From positions 1-38,602 of the forward strand of contig CAKRTC010000021.1 in assembly GCA_934402055.1 (NCBI GenBank): a stretch of 38,602 nucleotides of DNA. Reading direction: 5' to 3'. The notes beneath the pieces were generated by a model, which was not told where the DNA came from, made no database searches, and saw only the letters and a program-made list of their open reading frames with translations. The position numbers and the translations under genes were made by a program. Below, in pieces: positions 15,288 to 22,153 of this stretch. Source of the stretch: an uncultured Lachnospiraceae bacterium (GTDB taxonomy: Bacteria > Bacillota > Clostridia > Lachnospirales > Lachnospiraceae). Within the stretch, counting starts at the first letter, position 1, and each line of letters starts with the position of its first letter.

Positions 15288-16291
15288 AACTGGGTAAAAT
15301 TGTCGTACATTTCAAGAATAAGTATAAATTACGTGCCGCGGTGAAAGAGTCTCTGGATTCGCTTCCTACGGCTGTCTGTTACTTTGATTCTTCAGGTACA
15401 GTTAAACTATGCAATTCACTTATGTATGATCTTTTTCGGAAAATTACCAAAAGTGATCTGCAAGGCTTTGATGAACTGCAAAAGGCTCTGGATAACTGCA
15501 ATCAACTGACGAGTATCATACGGGATGGAGATATATTTATTTTTCCGGATGGGAGAGCATGGCAATATTCTGCTGAGGATGTTAAAACGGCTGATGGTAA
15601 GGTTTATACGGAGGCAATGTTCAATGATGTGACCGAACTGTATGAAAAGCGCCAAGAGCTGAAACAGCAGGCAAAAGAATTGAAAAAGATGTACCGGGAG
15701 TTGAAGATTCTGTCAGAGAATGTGCAGGAAGTGACAAGAGAACAGGAAATTTTCAATATGAAATCACGACTTCATGATCAGATGAATATGGGTGTTTCCG
15801 CGATACGAAGGATGTTGCTTCAGAATGTCACTTCTGAAGAAAATGCTGCCGCTGTTGTACAGTTTCGCCGTGCTATTCAGGTCTTGCAGGAAGAAAATGC
15901 TTATCCGCAGGATGATGTGGCGGAGTTTATCCGGGACGCTGCAGTATCTGGTGTTCAGGTGAAGATTACAGGGGACTTGCCCAAAATAGGAAATTCTTTG
16001 CAGCTGCTTTTAACGGTCATGCGGGAAGCATGTGTCAATGCTGCCCGCCATGCGGATGCGGCCGTGCTGTATATAGCGGTAGAGCGGAATCCGGATGCTA
16101 TCACCTTGCGAATGACCAATGATGGTGAACGCCCGAAAGAAAAGATTATTCCAAGAGGAGGTCTTGCTGACCTGGATAAAATGATAAAAGCGGCAGGTGG
16201 CAGGATGGATATACAGTCCAGACCGGTATTTGCGCTGACAGTGACTCTGCCGGTTTGTGAATGGAAAACAGAACAGGAGGTGTCCCTATGA
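15284..16291 (+). CDS. Soluble PAS-domain sensor histidine kinase (NarX/LuxR-partner type)
   Basis: A 335-residue kinase without membrane helices. It has a PAS domain (about 20-115: LPTAVCYFDSSGTVKLCNSLMYDLF...DGRAWQYSAEDV), a coiled coil (115-160), a dimerisation helix with SRLHDQMNMGVSAIRRML (His164 is the likely phospho-acceptor), and an HATPase (about 225-325) with N-box REACVNAARHADA, a MTNDG segment and RGGLADLDKMIKAAGG. The missing transmembrane input fits pairing with the preceding 7TM protein, with which it overlaps by four bases. Its own stop overlaps the regulator start by four bases, so the three proteins are made together. Confidence 0.9.
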   Translation: MKLGKIVVHFKNKYKLRAAVKESLDSLPTAVCYFDSSGTVKLCNSLMYDLFRKITKSDLQGFDELQKALDNCNQLTSIIRDGDIFIFPDGRAWQYSAEDVKTADGKVYTEAMFNDVTELYEKRQELKQQAKELKKMYRELKILSENVQEVTREQEIFNMKSRLHDQMNMGVSAIRRMLLQNVTSEENAAAVVQFRRAIQVLQEENAYPQDDVAEFIRDAAVSGVQVKITGDLPKIGNSLQLLLTVMREACVNAARHADAAVLYIAVERNPDAITLRMTNDGERPKEKIIPRGGLADLDKMIKAAGGRMDIQSRPVFALTVTLPVCEWKTEQEVSL

Positions 16292-16920
16292 CAAAAGTAC
16301 TTGTGATCGATGATCAGCGGATTGCCAGAGAGTATATGGAGAATGTTGTAAGGAATGGCATGAACTATGAACTTGCAGGCAGTCTGTCCAGAGCAGAACT
16401 TGCCGAGACTGTCTGCCGCAGAAGTAAAGTGGATCTGCTACTTATGGATATCTGTACCCATGGAACAAAGGATGGCATCGATTCGGCTGCCGAGTTGCGT
16501 GCACGGTTTCCGGAACTGAAAATTATTGTTGTTACTTCGATGGTTGAGGAGAGTTTTATCAAGAGGGCAAAAGAAGCAGGGGCGGACAGTTTCTGGCACA
16601 AGGAAGTCAGCCCGGAAGACTTGATTACTGTTATGGATGCAACCATGCAAGGCAAGAAGATATGGCCGGGTGATACACCTACTGTAAAACTGGGGATTGC
16701 AACCAGTGATGATCTTACAGAAACGGAAATCAAAGTTCTTCGTCTGGTCTGCGAAGGAATGGAATACAGTGAGATTGCAGAGGCACTCCACTATACTAGA
16801 GATAATGTAAAATATCACATTCGTAATATTCTTCAAAAAACAGGTTATGCGAATAAGACACAGCTTGCCATTGCTGTAACAGGCAAACGCTATATTATTC
16901 CAAAGCTCTTTGAAGAATAG
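16288..16920 (+). CDS. NarL/LuxR-family response regulator
   Basis: A 210-residue regulator with a receiver (MTKVLVIDDQRIAREYM; phospho-acceptor Asp54 in LLLMDIC; VVTSM; FWHKEVSPEDL) and a C-terminal LuxR helix-turn-helix (about 145-200: LTETEIKVLRLVCEGMEYSEIAEAL...NVKYHIRNILQKTGYANKTQLAI). The ATG at 16288 overlaps the kinase stop (ATGA) with AGGAGGTG upstream; the frame from 16261 would start inside the kinase gene and is less likely. It should be phosphorylated by the preceding kinase and may drive the second unit of the island, whose promoter carries a dyad near -42. Confidence 0.95.
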   Translation: MTKVLVIDDQRIAREYMENVVRNGMNYELAGSLSRAELAETVCRRSKVDLLLMDICTHGTKDGIDSAAELRARFPELKIIVVTSMVEESFIKRAKEAGADSFWHKEVSPEDLITVMDATMQGKKIWPGDTPTVKLGIATSDDLTETEIKVLRLVCEGMEYSEIAEALHYTRDNVKYHIRNILQKTGYANKTQLAIAVTGKRYIIPKLFEE

Positions 16921-16934
16921 CATTATAGCTTTTT

Positions 16935-16974
16935 AAAAAATCTTGGTTTCAGGTTTGAAATCAGGATTTTTTTT
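16935..16974 (+). terminator. Terminator after the kinase-regulator operon
   Basis: A 17-bp stem (16935-16951 with 16956-16972, two G-U pairs) and loop GGTT end in a run of T. It divides the island into two transcription units. Confidence 0.85.
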
Positions 16975-16985
16975 AAGGAAGGTTT

Positions 16986-17027
16986 ACCCTTATGGGGAGG
17001 GAAAGAGAAAAAATGTTCCGATATAAT
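16986..17027 (+). promoter_or_regulatory. Activator-type promoter candidate of the second island unit
   Basis: TATAAT at 17022-17027 has no recognisable -35 box at 16999-17004 (GGGAAA). Instead a short dyad ACCCTTATGGGG (16986-16997) is centred about 42 bp before the expected start, the usual spot for a class II activator. Confidence 0.4.
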
Positions 17028-17061
17028 GCGAGTGTAATCAGAAATTTCGGAGGTGAAAATT

Positions 17062-17445
17062 TTGCGGAGAGTTGTGCTTGATATGCAGAATGCTTTATTT
17101 GCAGATGCAGTAGCGGAAGCATTGCGTAGATTTGATTCTGATTTTGACCCGGTTATGAGTGAAAATCCGGCTAAAACTGTGGAACTATGCAATGCCACAC
17201 TGGCAAATATTCTGATCATGGAAGTTACCGCATATGTGCCATGGAAGCTTGAGGAACGGCTGAAAATTCGTGACGAGCTAAGAAAACAGAATCCGGATTG
17301 CAAAATTGCACTGGTAGTTGATGAAAATACTGAGAAAAAGCTGGCAGACCGGGTCCGGCAGGCAAAGAAAGATGGTCTGATAGATAACTTTATCTATGGA
17401 TCGATTTCTTCCAGCTATTTGTCTGCGGTTATTGATGCACTGTAA
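17062..17445 (+). CDS. Stand-alone degenerate receiver (pseudo-receiver) protein
   Basis: About 127 residues with the alternating strand-helix pattern of a CheY receiver: RRVVLDMQNALFADAVAEAL, NILIMEVTAY, CKIALVVDEN, GLIDNFIYGSISSSYLSAVIDAL. The acidic pair is reduced to LDMQN and the phospho-acceptor Asp is replaced by Glu (IMEV), so it probably cannot be phosphorylated normally. The track-length GTG start (17053) lies inside the GGAGG site (17049-17053), so TTG 17062 is preferred. It opens the second island operon, 16 bp before the binding-protein gene, and may act as a constitutive or decoy partner of the kinase. Confidence 0.65.
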   Translation: MRRVVLDMQNALFADAVAEALRRFDSDFDPVMSENPAKTVELCNATLANILIMEVTAYVPWKLEERLKIRDELRKQNPDCKIALVVDENTEKKLADRVRQAKKDGLIDNFIYGSISSSYLSAVIDAL

Positions 17446-17461
17446 GTGGGGGGAAGAGTGA

Positions 17462-18829
17462 ATGAAGAAACAAAAGCCTTGGATTTATGCAGCAGGAGTT
17501 CTTGCACTGACAGGTCTTATGATGCTGACGGGCTGTGGAGGAAATGGAGGGAAGAAAGAGCCTGTAACACTGACGGTCTGGCATGTTTATGGCGGACAAA
17601 CGGATTCGCCGCTCAATGACTTGATTGAAGAATTCAACGAAACGATTGGTGTCAAAGAGGGGATAAAGCTTCAGGTTACTGTAGTATCAAACACGAACAA
17701 TATCCATGATGCGGTGCTTCGGGCAGCCAATCATGAACCGGGAACGACCGGACTCCCGGATATGTTTATATCATATCCAAAGACCGTTCTGGCTATGCCG
17801 GATTCAGATATTCTGGTGGATTACAGGGGCTATTTTAGTGAAGAGGAGTTGTCTGACTATATCCCGGCCTTTCTGAAGGAGGGAGAGATTGATGGCCGCC
17901 TGGTTGTTTTTCCCGTGGCAAAATCAACAGAAATTATGTTTATTGATAAAACACTGTTTGACAGGTTCGCAGCGGATACCGGAGCTACGCTGGATCAGTT
18001 AAATACCTGGGAAGGACTTTTTGAATTGTCTAAAGCATATTACCAGTGGACAGATGCCAGAACACCGGAAGTACCGAGAGATGGAAAAGCCTTTTTCGTC
18101 CACGACTATCATTTCAATTATTTCCAGGTAGGCGTGGAATCTTTGGGAGAGGATTTCTTCCAAGGGAATAAGATAGCCTATGGAAACGCTTTTTCCAAAG
18201 TCTGGGAGCCCTACGCAGATGCTGCCGTTCAGGGCGGCATCTGGCTGCAGAAAGGATATGCAACAGAACCGCTTCGGACCGGAGAATCGGTGGTCAGCGT
18301 GGCTTCATCGGCGAGCGTTCTCTACTATGAGGATATTGTGACATACTCGGACAACACATCAGAACCGATCGAAGTCATTGCAAGACCGGTACCCTGCTTT
18401 GAAAATGGGGAGCGGCTGGTTATGCAGAGAGGTGCAGGTTTCTGTACGGTAAAATCAACACCGGAACGGGAACGGGCAGCAGCAGTTTTTCTGAAATGGC
18501 TGACTGAACCGGAGATGAATGTACGCTTTGTGACCAGCGTAGGATATATGCCGGTAACAGAAGCGGCCTTTAAGATATTGCCGGAGGTTGCAGAGACTCT
18601 GGAAGATCCGAAGTACAGGAGTCTTTATGAAGCATTTTTGAAAACACAATCTTCTTATCAATTTTATACAGCACCGCAGCTTGACAATTATCTGGAGTTA
18701 GAGCAGGCCTTTGAAAAAAATGTCCGCAGCAAGCTTCGCACAGCTTACAGCAGATGGCAGGATGAAGAAGATGTGGAAAAACTGAAGTCTGAGGCACTGG
18801 AAAATGTGAAGGCGTTACTTCCCAAATAG
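17462..18829 (+). CDS. Extracellular solute-binding lipoprotein, family 1, without a transporter
   Basis: A 455-residue exported lipoprotein: charged N-terminus, hydrophobic core and lipobox LTGC with Cys25, then a glycine-rich linker and the family 1 binding fold (VTLTVWHVYGGQ, DMFISYPKTV, FPVAKSTEIMFIDKTLFD, EPEMNVRFVTSVGYMPVTEAAF). Such proteins usually deliver sugars or related solutes to ABC permeases, yet no permease or ATPase gene exists in the island. Placement between a receiver-like gene and a membrane LuxR regulator suggests it works as a ligand-sensing partner. The 17-bp gap to the next gene indicates one transcript. Confidence 0.9.
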   Translation: MKKQKPWIYAAGVLALTGLMMLTGCGGNGGKKEPVTLTVWHVYGGQTDSPLNDLIEEFNETIGVKEGIKLQVTVVSNTNNIHDAVLRAANHEPGTTGLPDMFISYPKTVLAMPDSDILVDYRGYFSEEELSDYIPAFLKEGEIDGRLVVFPVAKSTEIMFIDKTLFDRFAADTGATLDQLNTWEGLFELSKAYYQWTDARTPEVPRDGKAFFVHDYHFNYFQVGVESLGEDFFQGNKIAYGNAFSKVWEPYADAAVQGGIWLQKGYATEPLRTGESVVSVASSASVLYYEDIVTYSDNTSEPIEVIARPVPCFENGERLVMQRGAGFCTVKSTPERERAAAVFLKWLTEPEMNVRFVTSVGYMPVTEAAFKILPEVAETLEDPKYRSLYEAFLKTQSSYQFYTAPQLDNYLELEQAFEKNVRSKLRTAYSRWQDEEDVEKLKSEALENVKALLPK

Positions 18830-18846
18830 ATAAGTGAGAGAGTACC

Positions 18847-20466
18847 ATGGCAAACACATTGAAAGAACTTGAAAAAATCCTGAATTTGTCTTTGAATCAT
18901 AAGGTTACGATGCATAGAAAGCTGATGATGTATCTGCTCTGCCTGATACTGGCAGCTTCAGGCATTCTTTTGCTGCTTTTAACGGCAATCGGCAGACCAC
19001 TGAAGGCGGAGATGCAGATTACACAGGCTATGGAGAATCAGTTAAGCTCCGTATCCGATAAAGTTTCGGAGGAATTGGATACTTACACAGGGTACGGCTT
19101 GCAGCTTTCCAGAGAGCTGGGACAGAATATAGAGGACTATCTGGATGAAAAAGAAATGTCGGTTTCTGATTTGAACGACAGGCCGGAATTGCTTTTGGAA
19201 ATACAGAAAATGATGTATTCAGAACTTAATACAACGATTCGTCTGGGGAGAAGCAGCGGTGCGTTTGCTTTGGTAAATGCAACGATTAATACTCAGATCC
19301 CGGAAGCTGCTCAGTCAAGGTGTGGTGTTTATCTGCGTCTGGTCAATGTGAGCAGCAATGTGATCTTAAGTCCGGAAACCATCCTTTTCCGTGGAAATAC
19401 AGAAATTGCCAACGAAAACGGGCTGGAATTGCATAATCGCTGGAATATGGAACTGGATACAGGAGAGCTTCCGGGGTATGAGACATTGAAAGAGAGCTCT
19501 GCGCAGCCTGAACCCAGTTATTATTGGATCAGCCGCATGAATTTAAAAAACACTTGGGAAGATGTGATCCTGCTTCTGATACCGATGTATACAGAAACCG
19601 GCGAATTTCTGGGAGTTTGTGGGATCGAGCTGAATGCCGTTCATTTCGGACTGGAATATCCTGCAGCGGTCAGTCCTTATGGGTCTATGATTACTGCTAT
19701 CGCACCTGTGGAAAAAGGAAATTTAAGACTGGATCAGGGCATGACAGGAAATACGGAAGGCTCATGGCTTGGAAATGCCGAAAGCATGTCCATCATAGCA
19801 GAGAACACCAATTATAGTACTTATCGTTCTTCAAAGTGTGATTATTATGGGATTCAGAAGCCGTTGGATATACCGGGGAGCAGTGGACAGGATTGGGCAG
19901 TTGCGGTACTGATTCCGCGGGAAAGCTGCGACCGGTATATTTTGAAAAACAGAGCATGCATGATGGGGATTATAACAGGATTTGTTCTTATTATGATTGC
20001 ACTTGCATGGATGCTGTCAAAAAAATTTGTCAGACCGATTCTTCAGGGCTTTCAGGATATTCGTAATGGACAGGAGAGCGGAGATGGCAAATACAGCTTT
20101 TCAGAGTTGGAGGAGCTTTACAGATGGCTGGCGGAAAGAGGAAAAACACCGGAGGCAGGCGAACTGCCGCCAAATATGGCAGATCTCTTTGAACATTTTG
20201 CTCAGAACGTCAAAACGTTGACTAATGCAGAGTATAATATTTTACGATATTACATGAATGGCTATGAGGTGTCACAGATACCGACGGCAGCATGTATCAG
20301 TATGAGTACTGTAAAAAAGCATAATGGTAATATTTACAGAAAGCTGGAGATCTCATCTAATGAGGAACTGATGATGTATCTGGATCTCTTTCGGAGATGT
20401 GACTTAATTGAAAAGCTTCAGCTGGATGTTAAAACAGACATTTCGGAAGCAGAGACAGATAAGTGA
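18847..20466 (+). CDS. Membrane-anchored LuxR-type transcription regulator with large extracellular domain
   Basis: A 539-residue protein with one membrane helix at about 27-46, an extracellular domain of some 320 residues of Cache-like character (PSYYWISRMNLKNTWEDVILLLIPMYTETGEFLGVCGIEL), a second helix at about 371-391, a short cytoplasmic linker and a C-terminal LuxR helix-turn-helix (about 455-515: LTNAEYNILRYYMNGYEVSQIPTAACISMSTVKKHNGNIYRKL). It would bind DNA from the membrane, bypassing any phosphorelay. It follows the solute-binding lipoprotein by 17 bp, so ligand-loaded lipoprotein docking on its outer domain is a reasonable guess. A strong terminator follows. Family assignment of the outer domain is tentative. 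Confidence 0.85.
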   Translation: MANTLKELEKILNLSLNHKVTMHRKLMMYLLCLILAASGILLLLLTAIGRPLKAEMQITQAMENQLSSVSDKVSEELDTYTGYGLQLSRELGQNIEDYLDEKEMSVSDLNDRPELLLEIQKMMYSELNTTIRLGRSSGAFALVNATINTQIPEAAQSRCGVYLRLVNVSSNVILSPETILFRGNTEIANENGLELHNRWNMELDTGELPGYETLKESSAQPEPSYYWISRMNLKNTWEDVILLLIPMYTETGEFLGVCGIELNAVHFGLEYPAAVSPYGSMITAIAPVEKGNLRLDQGMTGNTEGSWLGNAESMSIIAENTNYSTYRSSKCDYYGIQKPLDIPGSSGQDWAVAVLIPRESCDRYILKNRACMMGIITGFVLIMIALAWMLSKKFVRPILQGFQDIRNGQESGDGKYSFSELEELYRWLAERGKTPEAGELPPNMADLFEHFAQNVKTLTNAEYNILRYYMNGYEVSQIPTAACISMSTVKKHNGNIYRKLEISSNEELMMYLDLFRRCDLIEKLQLDVKTDISEAETDK

Positions 20467-20475
20467 ATAAATAAG

Positions 20476-20517
20476 GCAAAAAGCACAAAAATCATGAGTG
20501 ATTTTTGTGCTTTTTGC
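20476..20517 (+). terminator. Strong 19-bp-stem terminator ending the sensory island
   Basis: A perfect 19-bp stem (20476-20494 with 20499-20517) and loop TGAG lie 10 bp after the LuxR stop codon. Confidence 0.85.
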
Positions 20518-20580
20518 ATGGTAGTCCCGGTCTACTATTTCTTTTTGGAATCTAAAAGTAGACCGGGGACCATATATTTT
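20518..20580. terminator. Second hairpin directly behind the first
   Basis: CCCGGTCTAC (20526-20535) pairs with GTAGACCGGG (20558-20567), extended by ATGGT with ACCAT, followed by ATATATTTTT. It may be a back-up terminator or a scar at the right end of the inserted segment. Confidence 0.55.
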
Positions 20581-20670
20581 TGATTTTTCAGTCTATATGA
20601 TGGCATTAAAGCAAAGAATGAGTCGTTCAGCAGGTTCACGAAATATTTTCAGAAAGGGGTTGGTTAAAAC

Positions 20671-21030
20671 GTGCAGAGGGATTTACAGGATATGCTGACA
20701 GATTGTTCAACAGAAGATAAATTTCAGTTCTCCATTGTCTGCGAAGAATGCGGTAAGGTTTGGAAAAGCCGGGGCATTACTTTTTCAAAATCCCGTATTC
20801 CACCTGCTACAGAAGGAAAGAAAGTAGTCTATGCAGCACTTCATCAGCGAGAAAAAGAAGAAGCGCGGCAGAAGGCATCGATGGCTGGAGAAAAATTGTT
20901 CAGCAGATGTCCGATTTGTCATAGATGGGTATGTGATGACTGCTTCATGGTATGCGAGGATTTGGATATGTGTAAACAATGTGCAGAAAAGCTGAACGAA
21001 AAGGGCAGTATTGTCGGAATTCTTACGTAG
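20671..21030 (+). CDS. Cysteine-rich zinc-finger protein, possibly shortened by a frameshift
   Basis: A 119-residue protein with one CEECGK pair near residue 25 and a cluster CPICHRWVCDDCFMVCEDLDMCKQCAEK near the C-terminus, together able to bind two zinc ions. GAAAGGGG and start GTG 20671 fit. The reading frame ends at 21030. A second frame stays open from 20996 to 21142 with coding-like wording (EFLRRFNNTVSFAAVIHGLS...AAEKAVEEAFILQATAKL), suggesting the gene once continued or that a base is missing in the A4G3 run near 20999-21005. It heads a run of accessory genes. Function unknown. Confidence 0.65.
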   Translation: MQRDLQDMLTDCSTEDKFQFSIVCEECGKVWKSRGITFSKSRIPPATEGKKVVYAALHQREKEEARQKASMAGEKLFSRCPICHRWVCDDCFMVCEDLDMCKQCAEKLNEKGSIVGILT

Positions 21031-21166
21031 ATTTAATAATACCGTTTCTTTCGCTGCAGTTATTCACGGTCTTTCTTCCTCGCCTGCGGCGGAAAAAGCG
21101 GTTGAAGAGGCATTTATCTTGCAGGCAACAGCAAAATTGTAGAATTCAACAAAGGAGGAAATGAAA

Positions 21167-21580
21167 ATGAGTAACAGCGGACAGAAATTTTTGAAGATCA
21201 CTTCGATACTGATGATCATAGGCGGTATCATAGCTGCGATTGCAGGGGTAATCGCAATCCTCGGGGTCAGTGCTCTGGCGGCACTTTCAGGGAGTGCAGA
21301 AGGGGTGGGGCTCCTTTATGCCAGCTCAATTATTGTGACGATCTCATCTGTGATTCAGATTATCGCCGGTATCAAAGGTCTCAAGGCGTGCAAGGATCCT
21401 GAAATCGCCGGGAAGTGTGTAACATGGGGAATTGTGATCGCGGTTCTGAGTATAATCTCTATGATAATCGGCCTGATTGGCGGCGGTGACTTCAACATCA
21501 CAAGTCTGGCGCTTAATCTATTAGTGCCCGGTCTGTATGTCTACGGGGCATTGCAAATAAAGTCTAATGCAAATAGATAA
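21167..21580 (+). CDS. Small membrane protein with four helices
   Basis: A 137-residue protein with about four hydrophobic helices (FLKITSILMIIGGIIAAIAGVIAILG; LLYASSIIVTISSVIQIIAGI; VTWGIVIAVLSIISMIIGLIGG; LALNLLVPGLYVYGAL), short loops and a KACKDPEIAGKC loop. AAGGAGG (21152-21158) lies too close to ATG 21161 but well placed for ATG 21167, which I use. No enzymatic motif is seen. It sits between the zinc-finger gene and a DUF6935-like gene in the same direction, suggesting an accessory operon. Confidence 0.75.
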   Translation: MSNSGQKFLKITSILMIIGGIIAAIAGVIAILGVSALAALSGSAEGVGLLYASSIIVTISSVIQIIAGIKGLKACKDPEIAGKCVTWGIVIAVLSIISMIIGLIGGGDFNITSLALNLLVPGLYVYGALQIKSNANR

Positions 21581-21621
21581 CTTGTAGTATATGATAAACC
21601 ACTTTAGAAAGGAGTGATTCT

Positions 21622-22113
21622 ATGCAGGTAACCATTCAGAAAATACCGGAAAGTTTGCAGGAGTTTGAGGCTCTTGCGGCTGCCGGAAAACAGCCGGAGC
21701 GCATTTGCGCATTGTTCCTCTGCGCTTTGGCTTTGTTTGACAAAGATAAGGACGCAGGCACAGCCGCAATGAATCGGCTGCGCGGTCCAAAGCCGATGAC
21801 ACCGTACGATACACAGTTTCTCGGAGACAGGCTTCGCGGAAAAGCTTACCTTCCGCTTGCATATTTTGAGGGAGCAACGCCGGAGAACGGATATAAGCCG
21901 AGAGTGCCTTATGTTCTGAATGTCTCGGAAGATCCGAGACCTCAGGATGTTGAACCGGGTTATCTGAGAGTATTCCTTAAGACGACAGGTGCGGATTCGG
22001 CAAGACCTATGAAACTGCGTAAAAAAGAGTCTACAGGTGAATGGTTCCTCTGGGAATACTCAAGTATTTTAAGTGGCATACGCATTCCTGCGGCGGAAGA
22101 TCCGTGGGCATAA
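21622..22113 (+). CDS. DUF6935-like protein
   Basis: A 163-residue soluble protein: EFEALAAAGKQPERICALFLCALALF, a central MTPYDTQFLGDRLRGKAYLPLAYFEGATPENGYKPRVPY and EPGYLRVFLKTTGADSARPMKLRKKESTGEWFLWEYSSIL. I recognise the QFLGDRLR-YLP-AYF-GYLRVFLKT-GADSPRP pattern as a conserved Clostridia family, which I believe is DUF6935; function unestablished. AGAAAGGAG lies before ATG 21622. It is 40 bp ahead of the lipoprotein gene. Confidence 0.7.
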   Translation: MQVTIQKIPESLQEFEALAAAGKQPERICALFLCALALFDKDKDAGTAAMNRLRGPKPMTPYDTQFLGDRLRGKAYLPLAYFEGATPENGYKPRVPYVLNVSEDPRPQDVEPGYLRVFLKTTGADSARPMKLRKKESTGEWFLWEYSSILSGIRIPAAEDPWA

Positions 22114-22153
22114 ATATAAGATAGACAACAGAAAGAAATAACGGGAGGAAATT

